Shown piece by piece: positions 7,764 through 15,571 of a stretch of DNA of 15,700 nt. The position numbers and the translations under genes are program-made. The stretch is from positions 1 through 15,700 of the forward strand of contig JAGACY010000362.1 in NCBI GenBank assembly GCA_017613855.1, in the 5' to 3' direction. The stretch comes from Pseudomonadota bacterium (GTDB lineage Bacteria; Myxococcota; Bradymonadia; UBA4248). The notes beneath the pieces are model-generated. The model ran no database searches. It was given only the letters and a program-made list of their open reading frames with translations, and was not told the DNA's origin. The first letter of the stretch is position 1. Every line of letters begins with the position of its first letter.

Positions 7764-7860
7764 TTATCAAAACAGGAAGGCAGAAGACCCTTTCGTCATC
7801 CGTCCATTGAATTCCGGACAGAAGACAAACAGGTAAAATGCGCATGATCTTCGGAATTGC

Positions 7861-7889
7861 AGAATAGAAGCGGCAGCCGCAGTCCCCAA
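7861..7889 (-). promoter_or_regulatory. Possible promoter of the two-gene operon
   Basis: On the minus strand TTGGGG (7889-7884) and TATTCT (7866-7861) are 17 bases apart, giving a leader of about 90 bases to the ATG at 7763. Both boxes are weak matches. Confidence 0.3.
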
Positions 7890-7927
7890 ATGTGTTTTCA
7901 CGAGAGGAGAGATACCACAAAATGAAA

Positions 7928-7995
7928 GCACATCCGTATTCGCGAAGCGAACAGGATGTGCAAGCCGTGCGTATTGCCGAAGGCAAAAGCACGGC
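7928..7995 (-). repeat. Paired two-tier hairpins after the kinase gene
   Basis: Unit 7964-7995: outer stem GCCGTGC/GCACGGC, inner stem TTGCC/GGCAA. Unit 7928-7961: outer stem GCACATCC/GGATGTGC, inner stem TTCGC/GCGAA. Read in the kinase sense (minus), the internal loops are TT and TAC in the first and TG and TAC in the second, with loop TTC in both. The T-rich stretch after the second unit suggests termination. The outer stems are perfect but unrelated in sequence, so the shape is kept rather than the bases. Confidence 0.75.
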
Positions 7996-8044
7996 AGCCA
8001 CCGCATCTTATCGAAAAACCATCATTCCTGACAGCACAAAAGCA

Positions 8045-9673
8045 CTAGAACGGCAAATCAATCTGCGAGTCTTTTGGACGCGGATCTGCTCCGCCAGAGG
8101 TCGGAGGCTGGCCGCCAGGTTTTGTGGGCTTAGTCTTTCTGCTTCTGACGACATCTAATTTATAGGCATCCTGCGTTGCTTCAGAAACACTCTTAGAAGC
8201 ATTCTCAATTGCCATTTTCAGCAGTTTAACTTCCAGTTCGTTAACTTTTGCGGCATTGTCATCGCCGGCATCGGGCACCGGTTCGGGTTTAGGAACCTCT
8301 TCCACCACCGGAGCGGGTTCCGGTTCAGCCGCAACAGGTTCAGTCGGCTGATTCTTCGCATCATTGAGATAATTCAGGTAAAGATAAAGCCCGACCATGG
8401 CCCCGATAACGATAATCACGCCGATAACGATATACTTAACCTGTCCGCCGCCAACTTTTTTGCTGGGATTGGTAATCAGTATGGTTTTGGATGCTGCATA
8501 TTTTGCCCTTACAACATCCTTATTCTTTTCCCAATCACGATGGCATTTATCTTCCTGTTCAAGCGCCTTATCGATATGCGCGCGAATATCGTCTAGAACG
8601 ACCTGCGCTGAATGATATCGGTTTTCAGCTTTTTTCGCGCATAGTTTTCGAATAATGGTGGCGATATCAGGCGGAATACTCCCCGGAATAAAGAGTTCCT
8701 CATTGACCTGTTTATAGGCCACGCGCATGAAGGATTTATCATTGACGGCGATTTCGCCGGTAAGACATTCGAGATAAACGAGACCGACAGCGTAGAGATC
8801 GCTTTCGATACTGGCATGTGTATCGCCGGTAAAAAGTTCGGGTGCCATATAAGAAGGCGTACCTCGAACATTTCCCTGCTGTGTCATGAGTGTCTGGCTC
8901 TGCAGACCGTCGAGAACGCTGGAAATACCGAAATCGAGCACGCGGATTTCAAAATTGGGGGGTGTATCAAACACCATAATATTGCTGGGTTTGATATCAC
9001 GGTGAATAATTTTCCGACTGTGTGTCTCGACGAGTGCGTTGAGGAGCTGAATGATAATATTGGTCGACTGTGCGAGCGGGAGAGCGCCGTAATTTTCCAG
9101 TATTTTGTCGAGTGAAAGTCCGTCAATGAACTCCAGGACCATGCAAGGCGTTCCCTGATAGCACCCATAGTCGACGCACTGGACGATATGTTCCTCATGC
9201 AGCGAAGCAATCAGTTTAGCTTCCCGCATGAAACGTGCAATTGCGGTTTTGGCTTCTTTTTCATCGAGCCCGCCGGAGACCTGCAGGACTTTGATGACAA
9301 CATGCATGTTGTCCATCTTTCGCCATGCTTCGAGAACGACAGCACAACCGCCGCGTCCGATGGGTTCTCCTACATTATAGTCATTAGAAATCTCACGATA
9401 TTCTTCGGCAACAGCAGCGAACATCGACTCAACGGCGGAGCCGGGCATCTGAAAAGCGCCCGAAATCTGGCTCAGAGCAGGCTGATCTGCTGACGAGGGA
9501 CGATGGACATATTCAGGCACAGGCTTATCGTAGCCATCCTGAGCATAGGGCGCATTATAGCTTGCCGTACTGAGGATATCCTCTATGGCTTCATCAGACT
9601 CAGTTTGAGCTTCATATAATTGAGTTCTTTCGCCCAGGTCATCCATTGGTTTATCCGAAAAATCTCCAAGCAT
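8045..9673 (-). CDS. Hanks-type Ser/Thr protein kinase, one membrane span
   Basis: 542 residues from the ATG at 9673. All core kinase motifs are present: glycine loop G-R-G-G at 106-109, V-V-I-K with Lys128, Glu151 of helix C, H-R-D-I-K-P-S-N at 224-231, D-F-G at 247-249, A-P-E at 277-279. The kinase should therefore be active toward Ser/Thr and sits in the cytoplasm. A basic stretch leads to a membrane span at about 413-433, then a Pro/Glu/Val-rich linker (442-468) and a short helical, then Pro/Gly-rich outer segment without a known sensor domain. The frame opens at 9754, but a promoter overlaps that codon and GGAG lies seven bases before 9673, so the inner ATG is chosen; a competing ATG at 9679 is too close to the GGAG. 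It is divergent from the giant surface protein gene, about 400 bases away. Its targets are unknown. Confidence 0.93.
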   Translation of the reverse strand: MLGDFSDKPMDDLGERTQLYEAQTESDEAIEDILSTASYNAPYAQDGYDKPVPEYVHRPSSADQPALSQISGAFQMPGSAVESMFAAVAEEYREISNDYNVGEPIGRGGCAVVLEAWRKMDNMHVVIKVLQVSGGLDEKEAKTAIARFMREAKLIASLHEEHIVQCVDYGCYQGTPCMVLEFIDGLSLDKILENYGALPLAQSTNIIIQLLNALVETHSRKIIHRDIKPSNIMVFDTPPNFEIRVLDFGISSVLDGLQSQTLMTQQGNVRGTPSYMAPELFTGDTHASIESDLYAVGLVYLECLTGEIAVNDKSFMRVAYKQVNEELFIPGSIPPDIATIIRKLCAKKAENRYHSAQVVLDDIRAHIDKALEQEDKCHRDWEKNKDVVRAKYAASKTILITNPSKKVGGGQVKYIVIGVIIVIGAMVGLYLYLNYLNDAKNQPTEPVAAEPEPAPVVEEVPKPEPVPDAGDDNAAKVNELEVKLLKMAIENASKSVSEATQDAYKLDVVRSRKTKPTKPGGQPPTSGGADPRPKDSQIDLPF

Positions 9674-9740
9674 TCGCATACTCCGGAAATCGAAACTACT
9701 GATTATGGCCGCCGCTGTCAAGAGGCACTTCCATCTTACG

Positions 9741-9768
9741 AAGATACGTTCCATGCATAAAAGGTCAA
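9741..9768 (-). promoter_or_regulatory. Promoter for the kinase gene
   Basis: Minus-strand TTGACC (9768-9763) and TATCTT (9746-9741) are 16 bases apart, with a predicted start near 9735 and a leader of about 60 bases to the ATG at 9673. This excludes the longer frame start at 9754. Confidence 0.45.
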
Positions 9769-10070
9769 ATTTTCAGCCTCCCGTTTATTTTGGTTTTCAC
9801 CAACCTGTCAAAAAAAAAAGGTTCTGATGTCCGAGAGTGGATATGTTGTTCGCCGATAATTGGCATTCCGGCTTGGAGCTTGGAGATGGTTTCTTGCACG
9901 CAAGGCTCTGAGTTCCAGGCTCTGAGTTTATCAATACGCTTGTCATACAGTGTCCCCCCAAAGCCCTGTTCTTGGGGATTTCTCAGTTCCTTTTCCGAAA
10001 TTATTTTTAATAATTGAGCGAATGTGCTATCATTTAAAGGCTTTTTATTTTCCGTGATGGAGATTATGTC
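9769..10070. other. Divergent intergenic region, no gene
   Basis: About 300 bases without a credible gene. It holds an A-run (9812-9820), two sets of direct repeats (9871-9928), a hairpin CCCCAA (9956-9961) with TTGGGG (9972-9977), and an AT-rich block. A -10-like TATCAT at 10028-10033 has no good -35 at 16 to 18 bases. GGAG at 10059-10062 serves the gene at 10071. The leader of the giant protein gene is therefore uncertain. Confidence 0.5.
9871..9928. repeat. Short direct repeats upstream of the giant protein gene
   Basis: GCTTGGA occurs twice in tandem (9871-9877, 9878-9884), and GGCTCTGAGTT occurs twice at 9904-9914 and 9918-9928, a period of 14. They may be protein-binding sites or slippage products. 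Confidence 0.75.
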
Positions 10071-13000
10071 ATGAAAAAAGAAATTACAATTACCGCATTA
10101 TGCGTCGCACTTGCAGCCCTGAGTGGCTGTTCCGGCTCCGATAACCAGGCACAATCCAATGAAGACATTGCCACCCATAGTCAGGCACTGTTTGGTGAAA
10201 CAGGCGGACTTCCCTATGGCAGTGCAGAAGCAGCTTTTATCGTGGACAGCGCTCCGGCCAATGAAGCCTATTTCGGGCGTGCCCTGGCTGTGGGCCATAT
10301 CAACCCAAACAAATCGATTGATATCGTGACTTCGACCGGCAGTACGAAAACTCATGGCAGAGTCATCGTTGCGTGGGACAACAATTCCTCACAAAGCGTT
10401 TTTGAAATCAGCCCCAAAGGCAAGGATGATTTCGGAGCAGCCATCGCTGTTGGCAAATTCTGCCCGAACCTCACCAGTGATGATATCATTATTGCCTCTG
10501 CCCCCAGCTACAGCAGCTACAAGGGTGCCTTTGGTTTTATCTACAAAGACAGTACACGTTACCGCGTTGCAAAAAAGATCATCTATGGCGGAACCAATAA
10601 GGAAATCGCAGGCGGTGCCTTTGCCATAGGCGATGTGGATGGTGACGGCAACAATGATATTGTCTTCCGTTCATCCCCTATAGACGATGACGACAACTGG
10701 GAAAAGACAAAAGTCAACGTGATGCTGGATATCTGTAATGCCGGCACCAATATGGTCATTGCAGACAGCGTAGAAGCAGAATCCGAAGATTTCATGCTGG
10801 GTTCCGCCATTTATATTGCAGACCTGGACGGTACAGGAACCAATGAGATTGTCGTCGTAGACAACCTCTTCCGCGCGGATGACAATGCAGAATATTCCCC
10901 CAACGGTGCCATATTTTTCTACAAATTCTCGGGCGGCAAACTGGTGGAGTCCAGAACGCCCATCATTGGCGATCTCGACAAAGCTGGCGCTTCGATCGAG
11001 GCGGTCGCATTTTCAGACATCAATCACGATGGCAAACTCGACCTGATTGTTGGCGAGCCCATGTGGAACAATGTTGCAAAACGGGAAGGACGCGTACGCA
11101 CCTATACGAACCTTGGTGCATCCGCAGGTTTTGATGATACCTCCCTCTGGACGAAGACCTCCGGACGCAGCAATGCACGCTTTGGTTCAAGTGTCACCAT
11201 TGCCGATCTGAATCATGACGGCGTGGATGATCTCATCGTAGGCGCACCGGGAATCCGCCCCTCTGATACAGACAAGGCCCAGGGTGATGTCTACATTTAC
11301 ATGGGTACCAAAGACGGAACCATTTTCTCAAAAGAAGCCTTCTGGACCTATAATTCAAATGTCCCGACTTCACTCAATGACGATTTCGGCCGCAATGTCG
11401 TTGTTACGGATGTGGATTCTGCCGGTTGGGATGATCTGGTTGTCGCAGCCCCCAATTACAGTCCGGACAGTTCCAATCCCGATCAGGGACGTCTTTCGGT
11501 ATTTAGTGAAAAGGATGATTTTTGTTATGCCGCATCCCGTTGCCTCGTAGATGGCGTTTGCTTCGAAGCGGGAGAAACACTTGACGGCGACAAATGCCAG
11601 TTCTGCGATCCCTCACAGCATAATTTTGAATGGAGTGAGGTTTCGTGTTCCGGCGCTGAAACAGAATGCCAGAGTGCAGCCACATGTGATCCCTCCGCCG
11701 GATGTACCATGATCAACAAACCGGATGGTACGGCATGCGGAAGCCCAAGCTGTGACAAAGATAACAATTATGTGACCAATGCTTGTACCAGCGGCGTCTG
11801 CAAACCTACGACGACGACATGCAGCGGATATGGATGTGACGCCTCTTCGGGTTGTCTGACCGGCTGCTCAACAAACGAGGATTGCCAGGACGGATTTACC
11901 TGCCAATCAGGACAATGTGTCAACCTTCCCCCCACCATAACGCTCGCTGCCAATTACACCCTCATGCTGGGCGAAACCATTACCATCAAACCCACAATCA
12001 AAGACCCGGAAGGAGACAAATTTACCTTTAGCTGGACAGTCTCTCCCACCACAAATGTTACCGCAAACTATACAGATACCCTCAATCCCCGTGTTCACGC
12101 AGGCAACAATGCCATTGCCGGCGACAAAATGACACTCACGCTCGATGTCACGGATGCGGCAGGCAATACCGTTTCTGCAACGACCACAGTGACCATCAAG
12201 GGCATCGATTTGGTCATGACATCACCACAGAATCATGCAGCCCTCGAAGATTATACGGTCGTCTTTTCGGGAACAACGTCCCTGGGCTCGGGCAAGGGCT
12301 CCATCATTGTCACCAGCGAAGAAGGTGAACCTGCTCTGTGCACAGCCACCATCCAGGCGGATGGTTCCTGGTCATGCTCGTATACTTATGACACCCCGGG
12401 CAATCAGGGAGCCTTTGCCTACTGGAGCCGAAATTCCAAAGAGAGAACCGACGAAGTCATCTTCTCCTTTGTTGATCCCAAATCCTCTTTGAGTATTACC
12501 AGCCCAACCGATGGCCAAATTCTGACAGATCCCAAGGTCACCATCGCCGGAAAAATCGATTCCTATATTACCTATATAAATGGCGGTGTCCTCGTAGAAA
12601 CTACCAATGGCCAAAACATTTGTAAGGCGACCATTTCCTACAATTCATGGTCCTGCACCACGAACCTGGAACCGGGCTCCTATCAAATTGTTGCCTATAA
12701 AGATGATAATGTCGCATTGAAATCCTCTGTGGTCAACTTCACCATTCAGGATCCGATTTCGGCAAACAATCCCCCGATTATCCTCGTTAACCCCTCATTT
12801 AATGTCGAACCGGGTGGAAGCGTCCGCCTCAATGCCAGCAAATCCTATGACCCCGATGGCGATCCGATTACCTTCTCATGGTCGGGTGCCGATGTCTCGC
12901 GACTTTCGAATGCTACGAGCAAATATCCAATGTTCTATGCGCCGGAGGATGCTGTCCCCGGAACAGAATACCACGTCACGGTGACAGTTGCAGACGACAA

Positions 13001-14609
13001 GAAAGCAACGGCCTCATCCAATATAACGATCTACGTCATCAGTCCGGACTACAATATCGAGATTACATCCCCAACCGAAGGGGAAGTCATCAATACCGAA
13101 ACGTTTGCTGTTTCGGGAACGACCGATATGCCCAATGGCCAAAAAATCATCGTTACAAATGTCGACACAAACGCAGTCATCTGTACGGCAGAAGTGGTCG
13201 ACAAAGCCTGGAGCTGCGAGTCCTCATTAAGTCCGGATCAGTACACCATCGTAGCAACATGGGCAGGCGATTCCAAAGTTGCCTCAAGTCCGGTTCATTT
13301 CGAAATCGCTTCCTCTATCCCCTTCAATCAGCCGCCTGTCATTATCCTCCAGGATCATTATGAGGCCCAACCTTATGATGTCTTTGTTCTGGATGCCTCC
13401 AGCTCATACGACCCGGATGGAGATACCATTTCCTTCGAGTGGAGCGGCGAATATATCAGCATGCTCTCTGGAACACATGACAGTACCCCAATCGTCAGTA
13501 TCCCAGATTCCGTCGAAGATGGAGATGAATTGACGTTTACCCTGACTGTCACGGACGATAAAGGCGCCTCCGCTGAGGCAGAGACAACCGTCTTCATTAC
13601 AAAACAGGCAAGCACTTATTTCGTCGAAATTACGGATCCTGCTCAAAATGTCAGTGAATCGGTTGAACGCTCCAACCCCATTACCATTACAGGTAAAGCA
13701 ACTCCTGATGTCGATATTTGGGTGCTCGATACAGAAACTAACGCTCTGATCTGTCAAGCCAATTCAGATCCCATTGATGGTAACTGGAATTGCACCACGA
13801 CGCTCAACACGGGAGACTATGCCGCACAGGCATTCGCCGTTGTCGATAGTGTCGAAGTCGCCCATTCCGGCATTTCCAAATTCACCATCCTCGACAACAT
13901 GTCCTTCAGCACACCTGTCATTCTGACACCGGCCAACGGTGAGATCACCTCCATTCGCCCAACGGCATCCGGTACCGTCAACGCGACAGATGGCAAGGTT
14001 TATGTCTGGATCGTCGAAGGCAATGTTTCTACTTTGTTCTGCGAATCTGAAATTGTGGATAACAAATGGATTTGCACCGTCGGATACAACCTCGAGAACG
14101 CTACCGAATACACCATCCGTGCAAACTGGTCAGATGGCGTTGATCAAAGCAGCACCATGTCAGAACCCGTCACCTTCACAACCCAGGGCGCGGAAGTCTC
14201 CCAGATTTCGATTAAATCACCTGCCGACGGATCCGTTCTCAGCGCCAGTAAACCCGTTATCTTTACAGGCACAGCCGATCCCGATACACAAGTCGATGTT
14301 TATGTAGACGGCATGCTCGCTTGCACCGCAGTTGCAAACGAAAATAAATACTGGGCATGCACCGATATTTACATTGGTGTGGGGTTACACGAAGCTTATG
14401 CGGATGACGGCAGCGACGACAAGATCATCCCATCCAAATCCGTATTCTTCACCATTGAAGTGAGCAAAATTTCAGCTCAATCCGAATACAATAACGCCAG
14501 CGGCGGCTCCTGCAGCATTTCGACACCTTCGAATGCCGGTCATTTCGGATGGCTCTTCCTGCTCGCTGGTTTTGCAGGCCTGGGAATCGTAAGACGCCGA
14601 AAAGCCTAA
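10071..14609 (+). CDS. Giant FG-GAP/PKD/Ig-like surface lipoprotein with MYXO-CTERM-like tail
   Basis: 1512 residues; GGAG lies eight bases before the ATG. The signal peptide ends L-S-G-C (Cys20), a good lipobox. Seven FG-GAP/VCBS-type repeats lie at about 67-90, 119-145, 178-203, 239-265, 305-330, 367-394 and 437-462, matching a seven-bladed integrin-alpha-like propeller; several carry calcium loops such as D-V-D-G-D-G at 188-193. A Cys-rich block spans 485-617. Three PKD-like domains (about 619-710, 898-990, 1085-1178, the last two with D-P-D-G-D) alternate with six Ig-like modules (about 711-803, 805-893, 993-1080, 1182-1274, 1278-1371, 1376-1463), each with a Cys followed 9 to 13 residues later by a W-x-C pair. 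The end is Cys1481, a hydrophobic span (1492-1507) and R-R-R-K, as in MYXO-CTERM sorting signals. It is probably an adhesin or surface binding protein. A terminator follows. Confidence 0.92.
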   Translation: MKKEITITALCVALAALSGCSGSDNQAQSNEDIATHSQALFGETGGLPYGSAEAAFIVDSAPANEAYFGRALAVGHINPNKSIDIVTSTGSTKTHGRVIVAWDNNSSQSVFEISPKGKDDFGAAIAVGKFCPNLTSDDIIIASAPSYSSYKGAFGFIYKDSTRYRVAKKIIYGGTNKEIAGGAFAIGDVDGDGNNDIVFRSSPIDDDDNWEKTKVNVMLDICNAGTNMVIADSVEAESEDFMLGSAIYIADLDGTGTNEIVVVDNLFRADDNAEYSPNGAIFFYKFSGGKLVESRTPIIGDLDKAGASIEAVAFSDINHDGKLDLIVGEPMWNNVAKREGRVRTYTNLGASAGFDDTSLWTKTSGRSNARFGSSVTIADLNHDGVDDLIVGAPGIRPSDTDKAQGDVYIYMGTKDGTIFSKEAFWTYNSNVPTSLNDDFGRNVVVTDVDSAGWDDLVVAAPNYSPDSSNPDQGRLSVFSEKDDFCYAASRCLVDGVCFEAGETLDGDKCQFCDPSQHNFEWSEVSCSGAETECQSAATCDPSAGCTMINKPDGTACGSPSCDKDNNYVTNACTSGVCKPTTTTCSGYGCDASSGCLTGCSTNEDCQDGFTCQSGQCVNLPPTITLAANYTLMLGETITIKPTIKDPEGDKFTFSWTVSPTTNVTANYTDTLNPRVHAGNNAIAGDKMTLTLDVTDAAGNTVSATTTVTIKGIDLVMTSPQNHAALEDYTVVFSGTTSLGSGKGSIIVTSEEGEPALCTATIQADGSWSCSYTYDTPGNQGAFAYWSRNSKERTDEVIFSFVDPKSSLSITSPTDGQILTDPKVTIAGKIDSYITYINGGVLVETTNGQNICKATISYNSWSCTTNLEPGSYQIVAYKDDNVALKSSVVNFTIQDPISANNPPIILVNPSFNVEPGGSVRLNASKSYDPDGDPITFSWSGADVSRLSNATSKYPMFYAPEDAVPGTEYHVTVTVADDKKATASSNITIYVISPDYNIEITSPTEGEVINTETFAVSGTTDMPNGQKIIVTNVDTNAVICTAEVVDKAWSCESSLSPDQYTIVATWAGDSKVASSPVHFEIASSIPFNQPPVIILQDHYEAQPYDVFVLDASSSYDPDGDTISFEWSGEYISMLSGTHDSTPIVSIPDSVEDGDELTFTLTVTDDKGASAEAETTVFITKQASTYFVEITDPAQNVSESVERSNPITITGKATPDVDIWVLDTETNALICQANSDPIDGNWNCTTTLNTGDYAAQAFAVVDSVEVAHSGISKFTILDNMSFSTPVILTPANGEITSIRPTASGTVNATDGKVYVWIVEGNVSTLFCESEIVDNKWICTVGYNLENATEYTIRANWSDGVDQSSTMSEPVTFTTQGAEVSQISIKSPADGSVLSASKPVIFTGTADPDTQVDVYVDGMLACTAVANENKYWACTDIYIGVGLHEAYADDGSDDKIIPSKSVFFTIEVSKISAQSEYNNASGGSCSISTPSNAGHFGWLFLLAGFAGLGIVRRRKA

Positions 14610-14621
14610 TACCTCAAACAT

Positions 14622-14650
14622 AAGCCGCTCTTTTGGGGCGGCTTTTTTTT
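14622..14650 (+). terminator. Intrinsic terminator of the giant protein gene
   Basis: AAGCCGC (14622-14628) pairs with GCGGCTT (14638-14644), followed by eight T (14643-14650). It starts 12 bases after the stop codon. Confidence 0.9.
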
Positions 14651-14657
14651 GGCACTC

Positions 14658-14734
14658 GCCTATGCAGGGTACGCTGAAGCGCACCCTGCATACGGCTCGC
14701 AAAGCCGCTATTTGCACGCAAATACGCGGCTTTT
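14658..14734 (+). repeat. Paired two-tier hairpins after the giant protein gene
   Basis: Unit one: GCC (14658-14660), TA, a long stem TGCAGGGT (14663-14670) with ACCCTGCA (14683-14690), TAC, GGC (14694-14696); inside, CGC/GCG closes loop TGAA. Unit two: AAGCCGC (14702-14708), TA, TTTG/CAAA core (14711-14722), TAC, GCGGCTT (14726-14732), then a short T-run. Both show the TA/TAC internal loop in gene sense. They lie beyond a separate ordinary terminator, so termination is probably not their only reason to exist. Confidence 0.75.
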
Positions 14735-14753
14735 AATTTATTTGCAAAAAAAA

Positions 14754-14782
14754 TTGGATTTTTAGCCACATGTGGTTATTAT
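14754..14782 (+). promoter_or_regulatory. Promoter with embedded palindrome
   Basis: TTGGAT (14754-14759) and TATTAT (14777-14782) are 17 bases apart; the -10 matches at five of six positions. The spacer holds the perfect ten-base palindrome CCACATGTGG (14766-14775), placed where a repressor would block RNA polymerase. It drives the 60-residue gene at 14835. Confidence 0.5.
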
Positions 14783-14834
14783 ACATCCTCGGTGGGTAAC
14801 AGGGGGATTCCTTGCCACTCATGGAGAAGAGCAA

Positions 14835-15017
14835 ATGTCAGAACTAGACACAAAAAAATATGTCAAAAAAGATGAGCCGCAACCTTTGCTCAGTTTGAAT
14901 CCGAATGGTTCGAATTCAAGCAAGTCAAAAAAAGACGATGCAAACGAAGAACAACAGGAAGCACTCTGGAGCCGTTCTCTCAAATTTTTTGAGCACATGA
15001 ACGCTGTAAATAGCTAA
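14835..15017 (+). CDS. Small hydrophilic protein, unknown function
   Basis: 60 residues, starting M-S-E-L-D, with GGAG eight bases upstream of the ATG. A longer frame begins at 14772, but that codon lies just ahead of the -10 box of the predicted promoter, so it cannot be the start if that promoter is used. The protein is highly charged: a Lys/Asp/Ser-rich first half (about 1-38) likely disordered, and a C-terminal part (about 42-56) with W-S-R-S-L-K-F-F that could form an amphipathic helix. It has no signal peptide or Cys, unlike most neighbours, so it is probably cytoplasmic. No family is recognised. Its own promoter, ribosome binding site and terminator make it a believable gene. Confidence 0.65.
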   Translation: MSELDTKKYVKKDEPQPLLSLNPNGSNSSKSKKDDANEEQQEALWSRSLKFFEHMNAVNS

Positions 15018-15028
15018 AACCCAAGCAC

Positions 15029-15062
15029 AAAAAAAGCTGCCATTTCGGCAGCTTTTTTTTTT
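15029..15062. terminator. Bidirectional intrinsic terminator
   Basis: GCTGCC (15036-15041) pairs with GGCAGC (15047-15052), with seven A before and ten T after, so it can stop transcription from both the small + gene and the convergent HesB-like gene. Confidence 0.9.
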
Positions 15063-15064
15063 AA

Positions 15065-15502
15065 CTATTCCTCATCATCCCAATCCGAACAACCATCACA
15101 CGATTCACACGAATGGCAGCCACTACAGCCATTCTCACCATGGCACCCGTGGCAACTGCCACAACCGCAGCCGCAGCCACCGCCGCCAAACAATTCCCTC
15201 AACTCAGGATCGAGCGCTGTAATCAAAAATCCACCGCCCTCTTCCATGGCTTCATACTGTATATCCAGCCCCCCCACTGAATTGAGCAAATCCCGTTCGA
15301 CAATGACCTTGAGTTCATCGAACTCACAGCATTCATCTGTTTCTCGGGAATAATCATCGAGTGTCAGACTCCATTCAGGCCCATAGCCGCTCAACCCCGA
15401 GATATAAATGCGAATACCCTGCCCGGGACGCGCATTGGCCTCTCTGGCGAGCAATTCTTTAAGGTGAATGACGGATTCTTCTGAAATTGTAAAAGGTACC
15501 AT
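15065..15502 (-). CDS. HesB/IscA-like protein with Cys-rich C-terminal tail
   Basis: 145 residues from the ATG at 15502, which has AAGGA about eight bases upstream; the frame also opens at a TTG at 15526 with no support. Residues 1-100 match the A-type Fe-S carrier/HesB fold: I-S-E-E-S start, G-I-R-I-Y-I-S-G at 29-36, L-T-L-D-D at 46-50, a G-G-L-D-I-Q-Y strand at 77-83 and G-G-G-F at 89-92. The first cluster Cys of IscA, within its G-x-C-x-G turn, is absent: here the turn reads S-G-L-S-G. C-G-C-G does occur at 110-115, in the place of the usual C-terminal Cys pair, but leads into a tail with ten cysteines (110-138) mostly in C-x-x-C steps with interspersed His, ending in an acidic stretch. 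The domain suggests iron-sulfur or metal handling in the cytoplasm; the tail looks metal-binding. Symbol withheld because the missing Cys makes IscA function doubtful. Confidence 0.82.
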   Translation of the reverse strand: MVPFTISEESVIHLKELLAREANARPGQGIRIYISGLSGYGPEWSLTLDDYSRETDECCEFDELKVIVERDLLNSVGGLDIQYEAMEEGGGFLITALDPELRELFGGGGCGCGCGSCHGCHGENGCSGCHSCESCDGCSDWDDEE

Positions 15503-15571
15503 TGGGTGTTCCTTGTGAATATGCAAAACTAAAGTGTGACTCTAAAGCTAAGGGTGAAGAGCATTTCAAAT

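Noticed and set aside
7714..8006. Minus-strand frames in the gap between kinase and phosphoesterase-like genes
   Set aside because: They translate the paired hairpins and have no supporting start; the Cys/Phe-rich product is what such palindromes yield by chance.
9674..9754. N-terminal extension of the kinase to 9754
   Set aside because: A promoter with 16-base spacing overlaps that codon, and the GGAG before 9673 is better placed.
9790..10017. 75-codon + frame in the divergent region
   Set aside because: There is no ribosome binding site, the composition is odd, and it spans the direct repeats.
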